This document shows positions 44,179-53,414 of a DNA stretch of 64,000 nucleotides, piece after piece. A model generated the notes under the pieces. It ran no database searches. It saw nothing but the letters and a program-made list of their open reading frames with translations, and was not told the origin of the DNA. Both the position numbers and the translations under genes were made by a program. The stretch lies in assembly GCF_014844075.1 (NCBI RefSeq), contig NZ_CP062165.1, positions 744,001 through 808,000 on the forward strand, given 5' to 3'. The DNA is from Paenibacillus sp. JNUCC-31 (GTDB taxonomy: Bacteria; Bacillota; Bacilli; Paenibacillales; Paenibacillaceae). Numbering within the stretch: the stretch's first letter is position 1; the number at the start of each line of letters is the position of its first letter.

Positions 44179-45369
44179 TCATCGCATCATGACCGTCAGA
44201 TTACCGGCAGTTAGCAGGATCGTGATGGCCAGAAAAAACATCAGTCCCACAGCTGCCAGTGCTGCAAATACGTAAAGCATGCTTTTGCCAATCGCCTGCA
44301 GGCAACCTACAATTGGCGTTTCACCCAAAGGCTGCATTATAGCGCCTGTAATGTTGTATATGAGGGCAAGGGTCAGGATTTTAAGCGCTGGAAAAGCGCA
44401 TAGAAACAAGATAATGATGACACCGGTTAGACCGATTGCATTTTTGACCAGCAGTGAAGCCGTGATGACTGTATCAGTTGCATCCGCAAACGTTCTGCCC
44501 ACGATGGGGACAAAGTTTCCCGCGATGTACTTCGCCGCTTTCAGACTAACTCCATCTGCTACGGAGCCTGATGCACCCTGCACTGAAATTACGCCTAGGA
44601 ACATCGTTAGTAATATACCGAGTAGAGCCACACTAATGTTGCGTAACAAGTCTGCTAGCTGAGTCAGCTTGTACTTGTCAGACAAGGAACTGACGAGATG
44701 CAATACAGCCGAGAAAAACAACAGTGGGAACACCAGGATGTGAATCAACGTACCCACCAGATGAATCATGAAAATGATGAGCGGATGAGTGACTGATACG
44801 GTGATAACATTTCCCATTGATGCCAGCAGCGTAAAGAGCAGGGGCACCATGGCCATCATAAAGTTAATCATGCCGGCAATCGCATCCTTGGCGTATCCAA
44901 TCGCCACACTGAAACTGTTTATGGCGATGATAATAATGACCATGTAACAGATGGAATAGGCAATTTTGCTAATATTGTTTTTCTCAAAAGCGGTCTGGAG
45001 CGTCTCCAGAATCATACTTAGCACGCTCAACATCACAATCGTGACCAGAAGTTTGCCGTTATATAAAATCTCATGCAGCATGAAGGTTCCGATGGCTATG
45101 AACACTGACTTCAGACTGAATCCTTCATTGCCTGGAATTAACATATCCATAAAGGAAGGCGTCTTTCCTTCCGGGAAAAATCCTCCGTATTGCTGCATAA
45201 GTTGATCCCAATATTTTTCCACCTGATCTTTGGGAAGCTGATCGGCCTGCTGCTGCATCCATTCATCAGAAGGGGAGCTGGCAGCGACCTGTCCCATGAT
45301 CGCAAATAGAAAGCACAGCATCAGCACAAAGGCAAGGCGCCACTGCGGCTTGTTATGCATTATTTTCAT
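44179..45369 (-). CDS. spoIIIAE: Stage III sporulation protein AE
   Basis: Polytopic membrane protein, probably the export-gate-like core of the SpoIIIA machine. A signal sequence (~8-30, ending VAASSPSDE) is followed by at least seven membrane helices. The conserved MLIPGNEGFSLKSVFI and the SGSVADGVSLKAAKY / FVPIVGRTFADATDTV segments are typical of the family. 396 residues. Confidence 0.95.
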   Translation of the reverse strand: MKIMHNKPQWRLAFVLMLCFLFAIMGQVAASSPSDEWMQQQADQLPKDQVEKYWDQLMQQYGGFFPEGKTPSFMDMLIPGNEGFSLKSVFIAIGTFMLHEILYNGKLLVTIVMLSVLSMILETLQTAFEKNNISKIAYSICYMVIIIIAINSFSVAIGYAKDAIAGMINFMMAMVPLLFTLLASMGNVITVSVTHPLIIFMIHLVGTLIHILVFPLLFFSAVLHLVSSLSDKYKLTQLADLLRNISVALLGILLTMFLGVISVQGASGSVADGVSLKAAKYIAGNFVPIVGRTFADATDTVITASLLVKNAIGLTGVIIILFLCAFPALKILTLALIYNITGAIMQPLGETPIVGCLQAIGKSMLYVFAALAAVGLMFFLAITILLTAGNLTVMMR

Positions 45370-45393
45370 ATGAAGTCCGCACGCCTCCTCCTC

Positions 45394-45783
45394 CTACACC
45401 GGCATTAGCTTCATGACGGTTTCGATTATAATGCTGATGATCGGTATGGCAAGGACAAGAATCAGCACCTTGCCGGCGAGCTCAATCTTGGAAGCAATGC
45501 TCTCCTGCCCTGCGTCCCTGACAATCTGTGCACCAAATTCAGCAATGTAGGCTATGCCTATGATTTTCAGCACGGTTTTCAGATAAATGCTCTCCATGCC
45601 CGAATTTTCAGCAAGCCGTTTCAGTACGTCGATTACTGCGCCGATCTTGCCAATCAGCATCATAAAGATCACGATGCCGGTAGCAGCAGCAATCAAAAAA
45701 GCGAACATGGGCTTCTGTTCCTTGATAACTAGAATGAGAACCGTTGCGATGAGCGCCAGACCTACAACTTGGATTATTTCCAC
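45394..45783 (-). CDS. spoIIIAD: Stage III sporulation protein AD
   Basis: A 129-residue membrane protein with four hydrophobic segments, related to SpoIIIAC. GTG start with GGTGGTGA upstream. The family core YLKTVLKIIGIAYIAEFGAQ followed by IVRDAGQESIASKIELAGK is intact. Confidence 0.95.
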   Translation of the reverse strand: MEIIQVVGLALIATVLILVIKEQKPMFAFLIAAATGIVIFMMLIGKIGAVIDVLKRLAENSGMESIYLKTVLKIIGIAYIAEFGAQIVRDAGQESIASKIELAGKVLILVLAIPIISIIIETVMKLMPV

Positions 45784-45815
45784 AGGTCACCACCATCCCG
45801 GCTTCATGACCGTTT

Positions 45816-46019
45816 TCATTGAAAAAGAAATATCGATTTGATCTCTTGCAGCAGGCTGTCCAACATACGAACCACCATGAACAATACAACGACAAATCCG
45901 ATCACGGTCACCCAGTGAGCCATATCTTCCTTTCCCATTTGTTTCAGCACCGTATGAATCATTGCAATAATGATTCCGATGCCCGCAATTTGAAAGATTG
46001 CGTTCACTTCTAAATTCAT
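45816..46019 (-). CDS. spoIIIAC: Stage III sporulation protein AC
   Basis: A 67-residue protein with two membrane helices, ~7-25 (IFQIAGIGIIIAMIHTVLK) and ~36-53 (WVTVIGFVVVLFMVVRML). The same length as Bacillus SpoIIIAC. Starts 29 bases after spoIIIAB. Confidence 0.95.
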   Translation of the reverse strand: MNLEVNAIFQIAGIGIIIAMIHTVLKQMGKEDMAHWVTVIGFVVVLFMVVRMLDSLLQEIKSIFLFQ

Positions 46020-46048
46020 GACCTTGGCACCTCACTATCCCGGCTATT

Positions 46049-46567
46049 TCAGAAGATCAGAATGACGATTAACGCTCCTACAAGCATCCCGAGACTGCGA
46101 CTCATTCGTTCATATTTCACTTGATCGGCCTGAGCACGGGATTCCTCATGCATTAGTTGCTGAATGGCTAGCGAGATGTGTTTGGTCTGATCCTGACGAT
46201 CGCTGGTGCCAAGGCTGAAACTTAATTGCAGCATGACCTCCCGCTCGTCTGCCTTCATGGCTGATTTTCCCCACGCCTCTTCAATGCCAGACTGAAGACT
46301 TTCACGAGCAGTGTGGCCATGAGGGGGTTCCATTTGCTTGGCTGCGTGGAGAAATAACGTCCGAACAGGCTCTTTCGTCTGGGCCCCCATTTTTCCCATG
46401 GCATCAGGCAAAGGGGTCAGCCCATAGTTGATTTCGGTCATCAGCCGCTGGAGAGCGGCAATTAACTCACGCAATTGTCTGGGCCGCAAGGCAAATTGCC
46501 TTGCCTTGTAGAATCCGGCGAGCGTGCTGGCCAGCAGAATGATGACGGCTCCGAGCATGTTAAGCAA
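46049..46567 (-). CDS. spoIIIAB: Stage III sporulation protein AB
   Basis: A 172-residue membrane protein with an N-terminal helix (MLNMLGAVIILLASTLAGFY), a helical cytoplasmic-type domain related to GspF and a C-terminal helix (LGMLVGALIVILIF). The TTG at 46567 is taken as start: GGAGG lies seven bases upstream, and the protein then aligns with Bacillus SpoIIIAB, which begins MLKLLGAV. It overlaps the spoIIIAA end by 8 bases. The ATG three codons downstream is the alternative. Confidence 0.92.
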   Translation of the reverse strand: MLNMLGAVIILLASTLAGFYKARQFALRPRQLRELIAALQRLMTEINYGLTPLPDAMGKMGAQTKEPVRTLFLHAAKQMEPPHGHTARESLQSGIEEAWGKSAMKADEREVMLQLSFSLGTSDRQDQTKHISLAIQQLMHEESRAQADQVKYERMSRSLGMLVGALIVILIF

Positions 46568-47564
46568 ATGCCTCACCTCCCACTTCCGTCTGCTGGAGGC
46601 CACGCATTTTGCCATCAGCCAGTCGAAAGGTCATGCCCCGGCTCGTCCGCTGCAGTAGTACGTAGCGTTGAAACATCTGCTCGACAATCAGGGTCCTGAG
46701 CGCAGGTCTGGAAGAAAGCTCGGCCAAATCACGACCGTGTGCCGTGGCGATGACGGATACACCTGCATGGAGTGCTTCCATTACCGCCTCAGCATCCTCT
46801 GGACGGCCGATCTCGTCCACAATCAGGACATCGGGAGACATGGAGCGCAACATCATCATCATGCCCTCAGCCTTCGGACAGCCGTCCATGACATCGGTAC
46901 GGGGTCCCACATCGAATCCCGGTACTCCCTTGTAACTCCCGGCGATTTCCGACCGCTCATCTACGATGCCAACCTTAAGCCGCGGACGTATACCCTGAAC
47001 AAGCTCGCTGACACCCATAAGTTTGGTTCCACTGCTGATCTGCCGCGCCAGATCCCGCAGCAATGTGGTCTTGCCTTGCTGGGGAGGCGAAAGAATTAAG
47101 GTGTGCAGTACCTGACCACTCTTCATGTCCAGCAGATAGGGCAGGATCCGATCAGCGATTCCATGTATCTCCCGCGCAACCCTGATATTGAATCCATTGA
47201 TATCGCGCAAGTATTCCACCCGACCACCGCTGAGCACGGCCCGGCCAGCTAACCCAATTCGATGACCGCCGGGAATGGTGATGAACCCTTTGCGCAGCTC
47301 TTCTTCCAATGTATAAAGCGAATGATTGCTGATCAGATCCAGCAGCCTGTGAGTTACCTCTTTTAAGGGGATGTAGGCTTCATCAGGCTTCGCTGTCGGA
47401 CTGCCCTGAGGGGTAAGGAAGTGATAGGTGTCTCCTGCATTGATTTCCAGTGGCCTTCCTTCACGGATACGTACTTCCTCCACTTTTTCCAATAAAGCGG
47501 GCGGCATTCTTCCCAGAATGGTTCGAATCGGTTCCGGAAAGATATCCTTCCAGTTCACCATCAT
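46560..47564 (-). CDS. spoIIIAA: Stage III sporulation protein AA (ATPase)
   Basis: Secretion-type ATPase thought to power SpoIIIA channel assembly or transport. Walker A SPPQQGKTTLLRDLAR (~159-174), Walker B VLIVDEIGRPEDAEA (~250), and the HRIGLAGRAVLSGG domain before the ATPase core. First gene of the eight-gene operon, 334 residues, with GGAGGGG upstream of two adjacent ATG codons. Confidence 0.95.
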   Translation of the reverse strand: MMVNWKDIFPEPIRTILGRMPPALLEKVEEVRIREGRPLEINAGDTYHFLTPQGSPTAKPDEAYIPLKEVTHRLLDLISNHSLYTLEEELRKGFITIPGGHRIGLAGRAVLSGGRVEYLRDINGFNIRVAREIHGIADRILPYLLDMKSGQVLHTLILSPPQQGKTTLLRDLARQISSGTKLMGVSELVQGIRPRLKVGIVDERSEIAGSYKGVPGFDVGPRTDVMDGCPKAEGMMMMLRSMSPDVLIVDEIGRPEDAEAVMEALHAGVSVIATAHGRDLAELSSRPALRTLIVEQMFQRYVLLQRTSRGMTFRLADGKMRGLQQTEVGGEAFA

Positions 47565-47625
47565 GAATAGGCCCCTCCAACCTTGAATTCGGTTTTATCG
47601 CGTTTCTGGTGCTTGTTCATATTCA

Positions 47626-47654
47626 AGTTTATGTGTGTACATTGATTTTATGAC
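47626..47654 (-). promoter_or_regulatory. Sigma-E-type promoter of the spoIIIA operon
   Basis: On the minus strand GTCATAAAA, then CATAAACT after a 13-base spacer (measured from TCATAAA), about 60-90 bases before spoIIIAA. It fits the mother-cell sigma-E pattern expected for spoIIIA. Confidence 0.6.
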
Positions 47655-47838
47655 GCTGAAATCTATCATTTTCTTCAGAATAGGGATGAGAGTTAAAAAA
47701 TCATAGATCAGCTCCTTGTTCTCCGTCTAGGCACCCGTCTAGGTACAATTGCATATAGTGCTTGCAGACAGGTGTTATCCATTTGTGGATAAAGAAAGAG
47801 AACCACCTATCCCCAAATGCAGAAAGGAGTTGTGGGGA

Positions 47839-48588
47839 GTGCGAGTCGATGTGGTAGGCAATGTGAATGAAGTGCGAAAAATGGATATTGCGGGCCGATG
47901 TGTGGTGGTGATTGATGTGTTGCGAACGACCAGTACGATTGTGACGGCACTGGCTTACGATGCAGCAGATGTAATCGCTGTAGAGACTGTTCCTCAAGCG
48001 AAACAATTGAACGTGAAGGATGCTATTCGTGGCGGGGAGCGTTTTGATAAAAAAATTACAGGATTCGAGGTGGGCAATTCCCCCTATGAATATATGACTC
48101 CAAGTATCGCGGGTAAGACCATTATTCTGACTACAACAGATGGTACCCGTGCCCTGATCAAAGCATCCAAGGCCAGATATGTGTTCGCAGGCTCGTTTCT
48201 CAATGTTAAGGCTGTGGCGGCAGTTCTGTGCGAGCTTCGCAGGGATATCTTATTGTTATGTGCCGGAGACCAGGGGGAGTTCGCGCTGGAAGATGGTTTA
48301 TGTGCAGGCAGCATTATCGAAGAGCTGTACCAACAATCCCCTTTTCCCATCATGTTGAATGACCTGGGCTTGGCGCTCCATCAGGCTGCAATTCATGCCG
48401 AGGATACATTGCCCGATTTGGTTAGAGTATCGGCTGGTGGGCGAAGGTTGGAGAAACTGGGCAGGATGCATGATGTAACCTACTGCACACAATTGGATTT
48501 GCTGGACTGCGTTCCCGAGATGGGGGAAGGGCACCGAATGCAACCTTTTAATGGATCACGTAAAGAGCGGGTATTTCGGTTGTTGTAA
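47839..48588 (+). CDS. comB: 2-phosphosulfolactate phosphatase family protein (ComB)
   Basis: A 249-residue protein of the ComB family, whose founding archaeal member dephosphorylates 2-phosphosulfolactate in coenzyme M synthesis. Motifs: VVVIDVLRTTSTIVTAL (~20) and ILTTTDGTRAL (~95), with LCAGDQGEFALEDGLCAG. The role in Bacillales, which make no coenzyme M, is unclear; a sulfolactate link to spores is possible but unproven. The GTG at 47839 was chosen because AAAGGAG lies nine bases upstream. A 9-bp direct repeat (CCGTCTAGG at 47723 and 47735) lies in the leader. It is the only plus-strand gene between 24.2 and 53.4 kb. Confidence 0.85.
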   Translation: MRVDVVGNVNEVRKMDIAGRCVVVIDVLRTTSTIVTALAYDAADVIAVETVPQAKQLNVKDAIRGGERFDKKITGFEVGNSPYEYMTPSIAGKTIILTTTDGTRALIKASKARYVFAGSFLNVKAVAAVLCELRRDILLLCAGDQGEFALEDGLCAGSIIEELYQQSPFPIMLNDLGLALHQAAIHAEDTLPDLVRVSAGGRRLEKLGRMHDVTYCTQLDLLDCVPEMGEGHRMQPFNGSRKERVFRLL

Positions 48589-48599
48589 TACAAATAACT

Positions 48600-48645
48600 C
48601 AAAAAGGTGTACCGCTTCCCCCCTGAAGGGATTCAGTACACCTTT
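48600..48645. terminator. Bidirectional terminator between comB and the aspartokinase gene
   Basis: AAAGGTGTAC and GTACACCTTT form a perfect 10-bp dyad around ~22 bases; T-rich on the minus strand, weaker on the plus strand. Confidence 0.75.
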
Positions 48646-48670
48646 GGTATGTCTGGCTATATTACTGCTT

Positions 48671-49924
48671 TTATCTGCGAACTTGCGGTCCACCAATCAC
48701 AGCCTGCTCTGCCGTATCCAGGTCATACGCTGTGTGCAGCGCCTTGATTACATCATGAAGTTTCTCTCCATCGATAACACAAGATACCTTGATCTCGGAA
48801 GTGCTGACCATCTTGATGCTCACACCTTCACCCGAGATCACTTGGAACATCTTCGCAGCTACGCCTGGATGGCTAACCATACCTGCGCCAACGATCGATA
48901 CTTTAACCAAGTTCTCTTCGGAAGTCACTTCACGGTAAGGCAGGCGGCTGTGAAGGGCTTCAATGACACGCAGTGCGTTCTCCCGGTCAGACAGCGCAAC
49001 AGAAAACGAGAAGTCAGCCTTGCCGTCCATTACACCGCTCTGTACGATAATGTCGACATCCAGCTGTTCTGATGCAAGGGCACCAAATACTTCGGCGAGA
49101 ACTCCCGGTACATCAGGCACACCCAAAATACTGATGCGAGCCACATTTTTGTCATAGGCAATGCCACTAACTACCACGCCTTGTTCCATTGTTGCTTCCT
49201 CCTTCACAACCGTTCCTTCATTATGGTTAAAGCTGGATCTTACAATCAAAGGCACACCGGAATGCTTCGCGTATTCAACTGCACGCGGATGCAATACCGC
49301 TGCTCCCAGGTTGGCCAGTTCCAGCATCTCGTCGTACGAAATTTCCTTCAGTTTGCGTGCCACCTTAACAATTCGCGGATCCGTGGAATAAATACCGTCC
49401 ACATCCGTGTAGATCTCGCAAGCGTCCGCTTTGATGGCTGCTGCCAGGGCTACTGCCGTTGTATCGGAACCTCCACGGCCAAGTGTCGTAATCTCGCCGT
49501 CTTCCGTCATTCCCTGGAAACCTGCAACGATAACGATATTACCTTCAGCTAACGCCTGATTCACCCGCTGCGGATGAATATCGTTAATCCGAGCTTTGCC
49601 GTGTACCGGCTCCGTCCGGAATCCCGCTTGCCAGCCTGTAAATGAAATGGCTTTGCGTCCCAGCGCCTGAATCGCCATGGATAACAATGAAATCGAGATC
49701 TGTTCTCCCGTTGTCAACAGCATATCCATCTCACGTGCAGGCAGTTCACTGTTCAGCTGTTTCGCCTGATCAATCAGATCATCCGTGGTATCCCCCATGG
49801 CCGAAACCACGACTACACACTGATGTCCTTCATCCGCTTTTTCTACAACACGTCCGGCTACACGCTTCATGCGCTCTGTATCTCCGACCGAGCTGCCCCC
49901 AAATTTCATGACGTACAATGACAA
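48671..49924 (-). CDS. lysC: Aspartate kinase
   Basis: Phosphorylates aspartate, committing it to Lys, Met, Thr and diaminopimelate synthesis. The 417-residue protein has the kinase domain with KFGGSSVGD (~7), TTLGRGGSDTTAVALA (~147) and a C-terminal pair of ACT domains (~265-400; VSIVGAGMVSHPGVAAKMF, KMVSTSEIKVSCVI), as in lysine-sensitive aspartokinase II. The TTG start has GGGAG ten bases upstream and aligns with the usual N-terminus. An internal GTG/ATG start for a short beta subunit, as in B. subtilis, was not resolved. No lysine riboswitch is visible upstream. The paralogue (lysC or other) is inferred. Confidence 0.9.
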   Translation of the reverse strand: MSLYVMKFGGSSVGDTERMKRVAGRVVEKADEGHQCVVVVSAMGDTTDDLIDQAKQLNSELPAREMDMLLTTGEQISISLLSMAIQALGRKAISFTGWQAGFRTEPVHGKARINDIHPQRVNQALAEGNIVIVAGFQGMTEDGEITTLGRGGSDTTAVALAAAIKADACEIYTDVDGIYSTDPRIVKVARKLKEISYDEMLELANLGAAVLHPRAVEYAKHSGVPLIVRSSFNHNEGTVVKEEATMEQGVVVSGIAYDKNVARISILGVPDVPGVLAEVFGALASEQLDVDIIVQSGVMDGKADFSFSVALSDRENALRVIEALHSRLPYREVTSEENLVKVSIVGAGMVSHPGVAAKMFQVISGEGVSIKMVSTSEIKVSCVIDGEKLHDVIKALHTAYDLDTAEQAVIGGPQVRR

Positions 49925-50042
49925 AGCAAATCCACTCCCTACCTTGTGCAGTATGCATAATTGATGTCCATCGTCATTATTCTCTCCGAAAAATGACTTT
50001 AACCCAGTATATTACGAAAGCGTCTGATAGGCTAATCTTTTT

Positions 50043-50079
50043 TCGAAAAAACCCTCTGCCAAAGGAATGGCAGAGGGTT
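50043..50079 (-). terminator. Terminator of efp
   Basis: AACCCTCTGCC and GGCAGAGGGTT form a perfect 11-bp stem around 8 bases, followed by TTTTTTCG on the minus strand. Confidence 0.9.
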
Positions 50080-50115
50080 GAATTCATGCTTTATTTAACT
50101 TACATCAAGTGAACG

Positions 50116-50673
50116 TTACGCGCGAGAAGAGTATTTACCTTCACGCGTATCGATCAGCAGAACGTCGCCTTCGTTGATGAACAATGGCACTTGTACGTTG
50201 AGACCTGTTTCCACTTTTGCGTTTTTGGTAGCGCCTTGTGCCGTGTTACCTTTTACACTTGGCTCTGTTTCGATAACTTTCAACTCTACGCTTGTAGGCA
50301 AGTCGATTCCGAGGATTTCACCTTGGTAGCTAACGATTTTTACGTTCATGTTCTCTTTGAGGAAGTTCAATTCCCACTCCAGTTGGTCGCTTGTCAGTGT
50401 GAACTGATCATATGTTTCGTTGTCCATGAACGTGTGCTCTGTACCACTAGCATAGAGGTAAGAAACGCCACGGTTTTCGATGATGGCACGGCCAATGGTT
50501 TCACCTGCACGGAATGTTTTCTCAACGGTGTTACCATTGCGCAGGTTTTTCAGTTTGGAACGTACAAAGGCAGCACCTTTACCTGGTTTAACATGTTGGA
50601 AATCAAGTACGGTATAGATGTCGTTGTCTACTTGTACGGTCAAGCCTGTTTTAAAATCGTTTACTGAAATCAC
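50116..50673 (-). CDS. efp: Elongation factor P
   Basis: Relieves ribosome stalling at polyproline stretches. 185 residues, three beta-barrel domains: KOW-like N-terminus with the tip Lys32 in [11 protein letters not shown], an OB domain with [24 protein letters not shown] sequence, and the C-terminal OB domain with [27 protein letters not shown] precedes the ATG. Confidence 0.96.
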   Translation of the reverse strand: MISVNDFKTGLTVQVDNDIYTVLDFQHVKPGKGAAFVRSKLKNLRNGNTVEKTFRAGETIGRAIIENRGVSYLYASGTEHTFMDNETYDQFTLTSDQLEWELNFLKENMNVKIVSYQGEILGIDLPTSVELKVIETEPSVKGNTAQGATKNAKVETGLNVQVPLFINEGDVLLIDTREGKYSSRA

Positions 50674-50785
50674 AAAAAATCCCTCCTGATATGGTTGAAA
50701 AGTAGGTGATATGAGACGATTGGTTAATTTATAGATGAGTTCATTTCTGAATTGACAACCATGTGCTACGTGACCGTTACGGGCT

Positions 50786-50885
50786 CGGATCGTTCCTCCG
50801 ATCGCTGTTGTCTCCTCATTTTCCCGATTAGAATTTGATAAGGTTTAAAATGAGGAGACAAAGGCGAGCGCTCCGCTTCTTCAGA
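50786..50885. repeat. Structured intergenic element with 15-bp perfect inverted repeat
   Basis: In the 314-base gap 50674-50987 between yqhT and efp. TTGTCTCCTCATTTT (50808-50822) and its exact complement (50847-50861) flank 24 bases. It is bordered by TCGGA/TCCGA at ~50785-50802 and by the palindrome GAGCGCTC (~50866-50873). There is no T-run, so it does not look like a terminator. The symmetry suggests a small dispersed repeat or a structured leader of efp. No open frame crosses it. Confidence 0.6.
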
Positions 50886-50987
50886 ATCGATTCCGCTCCC
50901 TTCACTACTTTTGCAATGGTCCAGAACAATCAGCAATAACCTGTACCAATATATTAAAAATCGTCTTATATCACCAGTGGCTGTAAA

Positions 50988-52061
50988 TTAGCCGATTACG
51001 GTGAACTTCTTGTCTGATTTCGTTAAAATGTGTATACCTGTCTCGGTTATCACAACGTCATCCTCAATACGCACGCCGCCAAGGCCGTCAATATAGATCC
51101 CCGGTTCAACGGTTACCACCATGCCCGGTTTCAATATATCGTCGCTCAGCTTGGACAAACGAGGAGCCTCATGAACTTCCATACCCAGGCCGTGGCCTGT
51201 GCTGTGTCCGAATTGCTCTCCATATCCGTGTCCTGCAATGATATCACGTGCCAATGCATCTGCTTCCCGTCCGGTCATGCCCGGTTTCAGGTTAGCAAGC
51301 GTATGTAACTGAGCTTCCAGTACGATGTCGTAAATTTTACGAAGTTCAGGTACAGGCGTGCCAGTTGCAATGGTACGTGTCAGATCTGAACAGTATCCAT
51401 CCAAAAGTGCACCGAAGTCAAATGTAATTAACTCATTTTGTCCGATGACCTTGCTGCTTGCTACACCGTGAGGCATAGCAGAACGTTCACCCGATGCAAC
51501 GATGGTGTCGAACGAAGAGGAGGTTGCTCCATGTTTACGCATGAAAAACTCCATCTCCAAATCCACTTCACGTTCAGTCATACCCGGTTTTGCGAATTGC
51601 AAAACATGACTAAACGTTGCGTCTGCCAAATCCGCAGCTCTTTGCATTACAGCGATCTCATCTTCATCCTTGAAAATGCGCAGTTGTTCCACAATCCCGG
51701 AAACAGCTTTCAATTCAATGGATTGAAGTGCTTCAGCATAAGCAGTATGCGTACCATAAGTGACATGATCCTGCTCAAAGCCAACCTGTTTGATATTCGC
51801 CGATGCAAGGAGATCACGTACGGATTCCAATGGTTTCGGTCCATGTTCCACAACGGTAAAGCCTTTGGCTTGCTGCGGTGCCTGTGTCATATAACGGAAA
51901 TCGGTCAGCAAGAATGCTTCTTGTTCCGTAATCAGCACATATCCTGCTGAACCTGTAAAGCTCGTCATGTAACGACGGTTGATCGGATTTGTAATCAGCA
52001 TAGCCGTGAGTTCATGTTCACGCATGGCCTCACGCAACTTATTTACTCGTTTGTTTTCCAT
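50988..52061 (-). CDS. yqhT: Xaa-Pro aminopeptidase family protein (YqhT, M24B)
   Basis: Di-metal (usually Mn2+) peptidase removing N-terminal residues before proline. The creatinase-like N-domain (~1-125) precedes the pita-bread domain with metal ligands in ITFDFGALLDGYCSDLTRT, GHSTGHGLGMEVHE (~280), VVTVEPGIYI and GVRIEDDV. 357 residues. It lies between aroQ and efp, as in Bacillus; the peptidase-efp pair both act in proline biology. Confidence 0.93.
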   Translation of the reverse strand: MENKRVNKLREAMREHELTAMLITNPINRRYMTSFTGSAGYVLITEQEAFLLTDFRYMTQAPQQAKGFTVVEHGPKPLESVRDLLASANIKQVGFEQDHVTYGTHTAYAEALQSIELKAVSGIVEQLRIFKDEDEIAVMQRAADLADATFSHVLQFAKPGMTEREVDLEMEFFMRKHGATSSSFDTIVASGERSAMPHGVASSKVIGQNELITFDFGALLDGYCSDLTRTIATGTPVPELRKIYDIVLEAQLHTLANLKPGMTGREADALARDIIAGHGYGEQFGHSTGHGLGMEVHEAPRLSKLSDDILKPGMVVTVEPGIYIDGLGGVRIEDDVVITETGIHILTKSDKKFTVIG

Positions 52062-52100
52062 CGGTAACCCTTCTTTCTCTCACATTCCCGGGTCCCCGGC

Positions 52101-52544
52101 TCAGGTTTGCTTGTCCAGATGACGCACAAGAGCCAGCAGCCCCAGTTCATAGCTTACTTCTCCAAATCCGGCAATTTGCCCGATTGTTTCTGCAGCAATT
52201 ACTGAATGATGTCTGAATTCTTCGCGTGCATGAATGTTGGATAGATGTACTTCTACTGTAGGAACTTTCACGGCATTGATTGCATCACGCACGGCATAAC
52301 TGTAATGAGTCAGCGCTCCGGCATTCAGCATGATTCCATCCGCATCGCCCATCGCAGCATGAATACGATCAATGATGTCCCCTTCATGATTGGATTGATA
52401 AAAAGCGATGGAGACGCCAAGATCCTCCGCCTGTCTGCGAATTTGTTCTTCAATATCCTTCAGACTAAGCGTTCCATAGATGCCGGGTTCACGTACGCCG
52501 AGCATGTTCAGGTTCGGGCCATTGATTACTACAATCCGTTTCAT
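52101..52544 (-). CDS. aroQ: 3-dehydroquinate dehydratase, type II
   Basis: Shikimate-pathway enzyme converting 3-dehydroquinate to 3-dehydroshikimate, a dodecamer. The 147-residue protein starts MKRIVVINGPNLNMLGVREP; the catalytic loop Tyr is in GIYGTLSL and the His in VEVHLSN. The ATG was chosen because GGAG lies five bases upstream. Part of the yqhR-aroQ-yqhT-efp run. Confidence 0.95.
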   Translation of the reverse strand: MKRIVVINGPNLNMLGVREPGIYGTLSLKDIEEQIRRQAEDLGVSIAFYQSNHEGDIIDRIHAAMGDADGIMLNAGALTHYSYAVRDAINAVKVPTVEVHLSNIHAREEFRHHSVIAAETIGQIAGFGEVSYELGLLALVRHLDKQT

Positions 52545-52620
52545 AGCTGCTCCATCCTCTCTGCAAATAACCATCTGCTATTTTAACACAGCCATTGCCG
52601 GATTGAGAAGCTTTTTTGCG

Positions 52621-53199
52621 CTATACTCCCGCTTTCTCCGGCTCACGTTTCCGTTCATCTGTGAACTCCATAGCTACGGTGTATCCAATAAACAGTCCCC
52701 ACAGCAAAAAGAAACAAAATTCAGTAATGACTGAATCCCAGGTTAAACGGTTTAAGGGTTTCACCATATCCAGTTTGGGACCTACCAGCACAAAGACAAT
52801 GAGCCACCAAAAAATCCCGTAACCCATGCCTGGAAGGGGACCTTTCCATTTTTTTAACGTGAACGTGTAGATCAGGGATGCCAGTACAGAAAATAAAATA
52901 AAAAACAGCCAGCCGGTTAAATGCCCTGCGGCAGTGTAGATGAATTTATGTTTAAAAAAGGGCTCAGCCAAAAAACCCAATGGCACAATCGTAAAATGGA
53001 GCAGATGGAACAACCAATGCAGACCTCCCCAGATAAAACCTGCGAAAAAACCGAGCTCCACTGCAAAGGGAAACGGCTTGGTGAAGTAATGGGCCTGGCC
53101 TTGACGCTGGGTAGGGCGGCTGCCCCGGTCCTTTTGATTCCGTTCATCAGAACGTTTATTTTCCATATGTGATGTGCGTTCATCCTTATGTTCTGTCAT
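52621..53199 (-). CDS. yqhR: YqhR family membrane protein
   Basis: A 192-residue protein with a ~45-residue charged N-terminus (many Arg, Lys, Asp) and four membrane helices (~47-65, ~85-110, ~120-140, ~165-182). It corresponds to Bacillus YqhR by position next to aroQ and topology; function unknown. A strong SD, GAAGGAG, lies seven bases before the ATG. It diverges from yqhQ. Confidence 0.82.
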   Translation of the reverse strand: MTEHKDERTSHMENKRSDERNQKDRGSRPTQRQGQAHYFTKPFPFAVELGFFAGFIWGGLHWLFHLLHFTIVPLGFLAEPFFKHKFIYTAAGHLTGWLFFILFSVLASLIYTFTLKKWKGPLPGMGYGIFWWLIVFVLVGPKLDMVKPLNRLTWDSVITEFCFFLLWGLFIGYTVAMEFTDERKREPEKAGV

Positions 53200-53414
53200 T
53201 GATATTCTCCTTCACGTTCAGTTCGCGTCATTGGGGTTATAACCGAATTTTTGTCCTAACTCTACCGGGTAGTATGTTCAAATCAGGGCAAACTTAACAA
53301 CATCACCTCTGGATTGTCTCGTAAACTAGAAATTACCTTCAATATTCGATACAATAGGGTTATTAAACAGTCTTCGACACTGAAGGCCTAGAACAGAATA
53401 GGAAGGTGAATAAT

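Noticed and set aside
49925..50042. Lysine riboswitch upstream of the aspartokinase gene
   Set aside because: Only 118 bases separate lysC from the efp terminator and no conserved lysine-riboswitch stems are recognisable; too short for the aptamer plus terminator.
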